From Limonium bicolor (Eukaryota > Streptophyta > Magnoliopsida > Caryophyllales > Plumbaginaceae): a DNA stretch of 64,000 nucleotides. Shown here in pieces: positions 57,409 through 64,000 of the stretch. Under the pieces are notes generated by a model. It did no database searches. It had not been told where the DNA came from and saw only the letters and a list, made by a program, of their open reading frames with translations. Positions within the stretch are counted from its first letter, which is position 1. The number at the start of each line of letters is the position of its first letter. A program made the position numbers and the translations under genes. Where the stretch lies: contig CM041780.1 in NCBI GenBank assembly GCA_023374045.1, forward strand, positions 29,630,337 to 29,694,336. Direction: 5' to 3'.

Positions 57409-60218
57409 GCTGTGCTCTCGGAACGGGAGGTATACTGAGTGTCTGCAATGAGGCAGAAGCCGGCAAGAGCGGCACAATCCTCACCGGTACCTTTCCAGTC
57501 AATGGCGTGGACGCTTCGATCTTGTTCGACTCCGGAGCCTCTCATCATTTATTTCGCTATCCTTTGCGAAGAGACTGGGGTTAGACGGTGATGAGATGCC
57601 AGACTTCCTAGTCACTCTCCCGTCGAAAGAGCGGATCAGGTGTACCCACTACCACCGAGATGTTGTTGTACGAATCAGAGGTGAAGAGTTTCCGATCGAC
57701 TTGATAGAGTTCGACGGACTTGGTTTTGATGTGATTGTCGGGATGAACTGGTTGGAGCGGTACAAGGGCAGAATCCTATGTGTCGAGCATCGACTGCTTC
57801 TTCGGAGTCCATCTGGGGTTACTATATCTTACCGCCAGAGGCCCAGGGAGCCTTCGACTCAGATCATCACCGCCATGGCTATGTGTCGTGAACTACGACG
57901 AGGGAGTGATGTATACCTCTGCTATGTCCAGGACATAGAGAGAGATCCAGAGTTTAGCCCAGATGTGCCGGTTGTGTCAGAGTTTCCTGATGTATTTCCT
58001 AAGGAACTGCCGGGCATGCCGCTAGCACGGGAAGTGGAGTTTGAGATTGATTTGGTTCCGGGTACCGGACCAATTGCGAAGGCGCCCTATCGTATGGCTC
58101 CAGTAGAGATGACAGAGCTCAAGGAGCAGCTGAGAGACCTACTCGACAAGGGGTTTATCCGCCCTAGCGTTTCACCATGGGGAGCGACGTTCCTCTTCGT
58201 GAAGAAGGACGGTAGTCTCCGCCTGTGTATTGACTATCGAGAACTGAATGCAGTTACGGTGAAGAACCGTTACCCTTTACCACGCATCGACGATTTATTT
58301 GACCAGTTGAGGGGAGCATCAGTATTCTCCAAGATAGATTTACGATCCGGATACCATCAGATTGCCATCCGTGACAGTGACATTGAGAAGACAGCATTCA
58401 GAACTAGGTATGGACATTATGAGTTTACGGTTATGCCGTTTGGGTTATCCAATGCACCAGCGAAGTTCATGGATTTAATGAACCGCTTGTTCCAAGATCA
58501 GTTGGACAAGTCAGTGGTAGTCTTCATCGACGATATTCTTGTGTACTCGAAATCGAGAGGTGAGCACGAAAGCCACCTGAGAAATGTAATACAAACATTG
58601 AGGAGGAATCAGTTGTATGCTAAATTTTCGAAATGTGAGTTTTGGTTGAACCAAGTATGCTTTCTTGGTCATGTGATTTCTGAGGCCGGGATCGCTGTTG
58701 ATCCGGCAAAGATTGATGCAGTGCGCACCTGGCCTAGGCCGAAGACAGTTACCGATATCAGGAGCTTCCTCGGCCTGGCAGGTTATTATAGGAGGTTTGT
58801 GAAGGACTTCTCCAGTGTCTCGAAGCCGATGACTTCCTTGATGAAAAAGGATGCACCATTCGAGTGGACAGTCGACTGTGAGAGTTCTTCCCAGAGTCTC
58901 AAGGATGCTCTGACATCTGCACCAGTCCTGACTATACCAGACGGTCCAGATGGTTTTGAGGTCTATTGCGACGCATCAGGTAGAGGTATGGGTTGTGTGT
59001 TGATGCAACACGGGAAGGTCATAGCTTACGCCTCCCGACAGCTGAAAAAGCATGAGGAGAACTACCCTACCCACGATCTAGAACTGGGTGCCATTGTCTT
59101 CGCATTGAAGATATGGCGACATTATTTGTATGGGGTAAGTGTGACAATCTATTCTGACCACAAAAGTTTAAAGTACTTGTTCACTCATAAGGAGTTGAAC
59201 ATGAGACAAAGAAGGTGGGTTGAATTTTTAAATGACTACGACATTAATCTGCAATATAAAGAGGGTAAGGAAAATGTGGTAGCTGACGCATTGAGTCGCC
59301 GAGCACACTCTCTCCATTCGCTAGTCTCTCATACTGGCTTGGTTGAAGAGGTGCGGAGTGCTCAGATGACGGATCAGTATATGTTGGAGATCAGCCAGAA
59401 GCTTATTGATGGCACATTCGAGGGTCAGAAGTACGACTTCAGACTCCACGATGATGACCTGATTAGGCTTAATGGCCGACTGTGTATACCGAGGAGTAGC
59501 GCTGAGTTGAAGGAGCGCATATTGAGTGAATCACATTGTTCTACTACTTCGATTCACCCCGGAGCTTCAAAGATGTATAAGAGTATGAAAAGATATTTTT
59601 GGTGGACTGGAATGAAAAAGGATGTTACTGACTATGTATTGAGGTGTCTCACTTGCCAGAAGGTCAAGTTTGAGCACCGACGGCCTGGTGGTATGGTACA
59701 GCCAATGCCAGTGCCTGAGTGGAAGTTCTATGGCATTTCTATGGACTTCGTAGTAGGGCTTCCGCCTACAAGGGGAGGTCTGAATATGATTTGGGTCCAC
59801 CCGCAGACAGATGGTCAGAGTGAGCGTACCATCTAGACACTTGAGGATATGTTACGTGCTTATGCACTTTACTTTCAGACCAGCTGGATTGACAAGTTAC
59901 ATCTGATCGAGTTTAGCTACAACAACAGTTACCATGCTTCGATCAAGATGTCTCCCTTCCAGGCTTTGTACGGTAGACCATGCCGCACGCCATTATGCTG
60001 GGATGAGTCGAGTGAGATGGTCATTATAGGACCAGAGTATCTTGAACAAGTTCAGGCAGAAGTTCGCCAGATCCGGGCTAACATGAAGGCAGCTCAGGAT
60101 AGACAGAAGTCGTACGCAGATGTGCGCAGACGTGACCTGGAGTTCGCCGTGGGCGATCAGGTATTTTTGAGAGTATCCCCCATGAAGGGAGTATTTCGTT
60201 TTGGCCAGAAAGGCAAGT
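57409..60218 (+). pseudogene. pol: Protease-RT-RNase H-integrase of element D, broken and truncated
   Basis: Opens after the acceptor at 57408. Protease FDSGAS (near 57528) is followed by a frameshift near 57547. From 57596 a 746-residue frame holds RT ([35 protein letters not shown]), RNase H ([23 protein letters not shown]) and the start of integrase ([13 protein letters not shown]). At about 59796 an in-frame deletion of some 70 residues, relative to A, removes the segment with the second catalytic Asp (VSDRD). A CAG-to-TAG stop follows at 59835. Integrase resumes from 59838 (CALDFQ-like block, [15 protein letters not shown]) to FGQKGK, where F interrupts. The chromodomain is outside the window. 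Integrase is certainly inactive. Confidence 0.93.
60214..60218. repeat. Candidate target-site duplication of F (caagt)
   Basis: Five bases before the TG of F. The partner is beyond the window. Confidence 0.4.
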
Positions 60219-61074
60219 TGTAACACCCCTATAATAATAAAACAACAGCGGAAAATAAACTAAAGTGCTACAGACCATCGGGCTCCAAACACCCGGTACC
60301 AACCTCACCAATTACAACCTTTACAATTAACTAAGTTACGGTCTGCAACTTCGAGACAACTTAACATAAACCTAACACCAATAAACACATTCGCTCTCCA
60401 AAGACCTAAACCCTCCCATCACTCATTCTCGTTCGTGGCCACCTTAAGTCAATTTGTACCTGTGCAAGATAAACCAAGCAGCCCACCCCGAGAAGGGGTG
60501 AGTTAGTTCCTAGAATGAACTGGTACAATTCTCCAAATAAACTTATAAACATAACTCTTCAAATAACAGTAACATGAAAACAAACTCTTAAAGTAAAACA
60601 AGATAAAGCACTTCAAAACAATCAAGTTAAAGAGAAAGAAACAGACAAAGATAGAGATAAAGAACTTCCAAACAAGTCATCCACTTAAGTAGTCACATCA
60701 CATAGTTAGTAAGCATCCATTGTTGATGTTAGAACCAATTCTGGTTAAGAAAAGAAAGACTTAAGTAGTCACAAAGGACTAGGAGTGACATTAATATCCA
60801 TAACCCGTGGTAGACAGTTTATGTCTCCACCATTCAGAAGATGATCCCATAGACAAAATATACTCAAGAGTGGAATAAACCAATTGGAGAGATGGCCCTC
60901 ACCGCCAGTCAGTTGTCACAAGGACGAGGAAAACAGACCTCCGCTGTCAGTTGTCCAGATGGACGAGGTATAGCAGACCTCCGCTACCACCGACCCGTTC
61001 TCGGTCATCGTGTGAAAAGTGTGTGCACCACTTAATATAAATAATCCATACCCAGTACCAAGATTAACATTTCC

Positions 61075-61375
61075 CATATTCCCATTAGATTATTAACTGC
61101 ACAAGAGCAATACCAAAACACTCAGTCCTACAGAGTGGAAGGCGTAAACCCTCAACAATTAATACCCAATAGAAAGAATCCATTCCCAATTAGGCTGATC
61201 AAACTCGACTCATGGATGAAACAATACCCATAGTCCAAAGGAAGAATTTACCAATACCAGATATTTTCCTATATTCCCAGTTACCCCACTAGATCATTAA
61301 CTGCACCAGAGCAATACCAAAACCTCATCCTACTGAGTGCAGAAGCGTAAACCCTAGGCAGTTAATATCTAGTGA
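61075..61375. repeat. Duplicated segment in F
   Basis: The stretch from ATTAACTGCAC through CAATACCAAAAC to AACCCT occurs twice (about 61093-61165 and 61297-61365). It is single in H and C. Confidence 0.7.
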
Positions 61376-61493
61376 ACAACTAGATAGGAGGAACCAATAA
61401 CCAAGGAAGTTTCACATATAGGCTTAGTTAGTCACATCAAGCTCAGTTAGTCACACAACAGTTTCATTTTGAAATCCATTCAAGATCAGTTGG

Positions 61494-61660
61494 TGTTTCC
61501 AAACATTCCATAAAGTCCATCAGCAAAAGTATCGAGTACGAGAAATCGTACAAAACATTCCATAGAGTCCAAAACCAACAAGCTGAGTACGAGAAATGTA
61601 CAGAACATTCCATAAAGTCCAAACCACCACAAGCTGAGTACAAGAAATCGTACCTGGGTA
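61494..61660. repeat. Threefold tandem repeat in F
   Basis: Three copies of about 55-60 bases, each running from AACATTCCATA through a GAGTACGAGAAATCGTAC-like word. It is single in H and C. Confidence 0.8.
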
Positions 61661-64000
61661 ACGCTGTAGCAGTTCTAGTCAACTTGCGCAAACAATCAAC
61701 ATACTCTGAAGATTAAGGTAGTCTATCATCAATATCTCATACCCTAAGTTAAACTTAAATAGATTCCCCACTCTTATTTCTAACCTCGATCATCTTGTAA
61801 GCCATTCGCTTAAATGTTAAGTATAGCCTTTGGCTTGTTTTAAATGTTGTATAGCCAAGGTTGTAAGGTCAAGGGATGTATTCTGCTAACACTTGTTAAT
61901 TGTTCCACTCTTATTCACTTCACTAATACTTAACTGCAATTCTCACATTAAGACCTTTATATCATAAGTGTATTTATATTACTCAATCAATCTTAGAATC
62001 TCAATAATAACTCTTAAACTCAATACCTTTATTCTTACTTTAGGACAGACATCGTATTATAACCTATGATGGATTTGTCTTAGAGTACTATACTATTACT
62101 CCCTAAGGTAATGATTATGTATTTTTATCAATATCTACTAGATAATCCATTATGATTAAGTTTTCCCCTTAACTTAAGTAAGATCTACATCTTGTATATC
62201 GAATCATAGTGTTGTAGATGCATTTTATTAACTTAATTGAGTTACTAACTCATTTATCTTATCTTTAGTCCGGAAAGACTTTTATTTCATCCAGCTAATA
62301 ATCTGACATAAGATGTTAAATTACTTTTCATCTTGAAACAACTATATTATAGTTAACTTAGACTTATCGAACTCTTACATTTAGTATTCACAAGGTACAT
62401 TATTTGCTTAATCATTACCTATATAATAAGGTGTTTAAATATAACCTTTTATGTATCCTTACTTACCTTTAATCTCCTAAATTTTTATTTTTGCACCCAT
62501 TCACTCTATAGACTATGTATAATCCTTTTGTACTAAACTTCAATAACTTAAGCCTTAAATACGTTTTAAATTGTTTCACAAACCTAGGTTTCAAAGAATA
62601 ACTTAATAAATTAATTTCCTTTATTGTATTTAGGATGGACAACTATCTACACAGAGTATATTTATCAAAGAATTAAATTCTGGTTCGCAAGTGAAATTGC
62701 TAATTATTTAATAAGATAAACCATTATGAAAATTCTCATATTTTATATTCAAAACACATATCATTATTTCCCATTACCGTAAAGTATATCAATATAATAT
62801 CTTATGTAACTTAGTTTTATCTAATAAAAAGGTTCAAAGGTTTTAAGTATCAAATTCCTATCTATAAACCCTCCTATAAATTCTCACCACCAAATACCTC
62901 ACTTAACTGTAAACTCACATCCTAAGTATTGGTAATAAATGTATTTTATATGGCTTATCTAATTCTAAGAAACTTAAGGATAATTATTTAGATAAATTCC
63001 CAAATCATCGTTTAATATAGATTATATCACAATCCTTTTTAATGATCCTATCTTAAAACATTAAGTTATATTTCACCACCATAAATGTTAGAAATGATTA
63101 AATCTAGACTTACTAATCCACCTCACATTTAGATGTAAAAGTATTTTACTTATTTTATTATGGTTTATATATTAAGAATATATAGATGTATTATACTACA
63201 TTTGTTTATCATTAATTATATAATAAGATCTATTTATGCAACATTTTATGTAATCTCATCACAATTTTCCTAAGTTTTAACTTATTAATTACTTAATCCC
63301 AATTTTAGATTTACATCCTGGTTATTGACAAACAATACTATACATGCATCTTAATATGGTTATATATAACCTTAGAAACTCAAAGGAAATTCTTAAGCCT
63401 AACACTTAACTATAATCTAATACCACCTCATATAATATTCTGCCATTAGTATTATGTAGAGGTTTAGTTTAACTTACTAATTCCTTCGTATTATATTTCC
63501 TATAAGGTAACTAATTTTATTTATATATATATTTACATATACTAGGATTGTTCAAAACATTATTTATGTAATTTTATTGCATTTAATTATTTATATTAAC
63601 TTTTACACATATCTACATCCAATATGGCTTATAAATTAAAGTATTTCCTTAGCTTCAATTAAGAATATTAACTACCATATTATATAATTAATATAAATGT
63701 AGATTAATTTAGTTCCTTGATTTAACCTAAGTTACTATTTTATTCCTTTTATATATATATGTATAGAAATATATATATATATATATATATACATTTTCCT
63801 TAGTTTAAATAAAAAATATTAACTCCCATATAATATAATAAAAAAACGTAAAAATAATTAAATTCCTTGTTTTAACATAAGTTCCTATTTTTAAATCTAC
63901 TACATATAAGTATATATATACATATATGTAAATAATTTCACTTCTCATAAAAAATAATACCCAAACATTTATAAACTTACTGTTATAAAATGTTAATTTA

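Larger units (their letters stand above)
3527..64000 (-). mobile_element. Element A: AlkB-carrying Ty3/gypsy chromovirus, nested host of H, C and D
   Basis: Minus-strand element read right to left. Its parts in window order are the 3' LTR (3527-7227), polypurine tract, chromodomain/integrase (7670-9078), RNase H-RT-protease (14426-16396), AlkB exon (16537-17275), zinc-knuckle exon (17432-17776), gag exon 2 (17862-18107 plus 46168-46201) and the end of gag exon 1 (46315-46439). The breaks are filled by H, C and D. Reading frames rejoin exactly across H and C once one copy of the target duplication is removed. The gag start, primer site and 5' LTR lie beyond D, outside the window. Confidence 0.9.
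46440..64000 (+). mobile_element. Element D: AlkB-carrying Ty3/gypsy chromovirus, right end outside window
   Basis: 5' LTR 46440-54654 (split by E), primer site 54660, three gag exons, AlkB exon, and protease to integrase up to 60218, where F interrupts. It is the plus-strand relative of A and B. It inserted in A's gag; the likely target duplication GGAAG (46435-46439) cannot be checked because the other end is outside. Confidence 0.92.
60219..64000 (-). mobile_element. Element F: family-2 LTR, reverse orientation, cut by window end
   Basis: Starts TGTAACACCCC and matches, in reverse, the last 3.3 kb or so of H and C's LTRs, with local expansions. It is inserted in D's integrase. Only one end is visible, so solo LTR and full element cannot be told apart. 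From about 61700 on it is AT-rich with no gene. Confidence 0.9.

Overview
This window is intergenic plant DNA made almost entirely of nested LTR retrotransposons. It fits a flowering plant with a large, retrotransposon-bloated genome. I found no host gene, rRNA, tRNA gene or CRISPR array. The coding elements are Ty3/gypsy chromoviruses: Gag, protease (DSG), reverse transcriptase (FIDD), RNase H, a DD35E integrase with an HHCC zinc finger, a GPY-like segment and a C-terminal chromodomain. The primer-binding site TGGTATCAGAGC matches initiator Met-tRNA. These traits, with 3.7-4.1 kb LTRs, suggest the Tekay/Del clade.

Layout, oldest to youngest by nesting. J (595-1608) is a fragment of a family-1 LTR. 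It is cut by I (from 1609), an LTR of family 2. I is cut by element A (minus strand, 3' LTR 3527-7227). A runs to beyond the right edge and is itself cut by three insertions: H (9079-14420, solo family-2 LTR), C (18108-46162, complete family-2 element) and D (46440 to beyond 64000). C is cut by B (26137-40744, complete family-1 element, minus strand). D is cut by E (48982-53105, solo family-1 LTR) and F (from 60219, family-2 LTR). Matching 5-bp target-site duplications support B (ggatt), C (gcaag) and H (gtaag). The deepest chain, J-I-A-C-B, has five levels.

The main discovery candidate is an AlkB-type Fe(II)/2-oxoglutarate dioxygenase carried by all three coding elements (A, B, D), always between the Gag zinc knuckles and the protease. 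The copies carry the HxD...H iron ligands, and B and D carry both 2-oxoglutarate arginines. The copy in B is open throughout. The domain resembles plant ALKBH1-type proteins, so capture of a host gene by the retrotransposon is the likeliest origin.

The gag regions of A, B and D also share intron-like gaps at identical positions with GT...AG borders. The last gag donor (CCAG/GT) can be joined in the same reading phase to either of two acceptors: one opens the AlkB exon (intron about 133-156 bp), the other opens the protease-RT exon (intron about 1.03-1.07 kb, spanning AlkB). This predicts alternative splicing between Gag-AlkB and Gag-Pol proteins. It is inferred from sequence alone.

Family-1 LTRs carry arrays of palindromic GC-rich units. 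The element family with 5.3 kb LTRs (C, F, H, I) has no recognisable coding sequence in its only visible internal region, so it looks non-autonomous. Most coding regions of A, B and D are broken by stops, frameshifts, deletions or insertions. Some short indels may be assembly errors.
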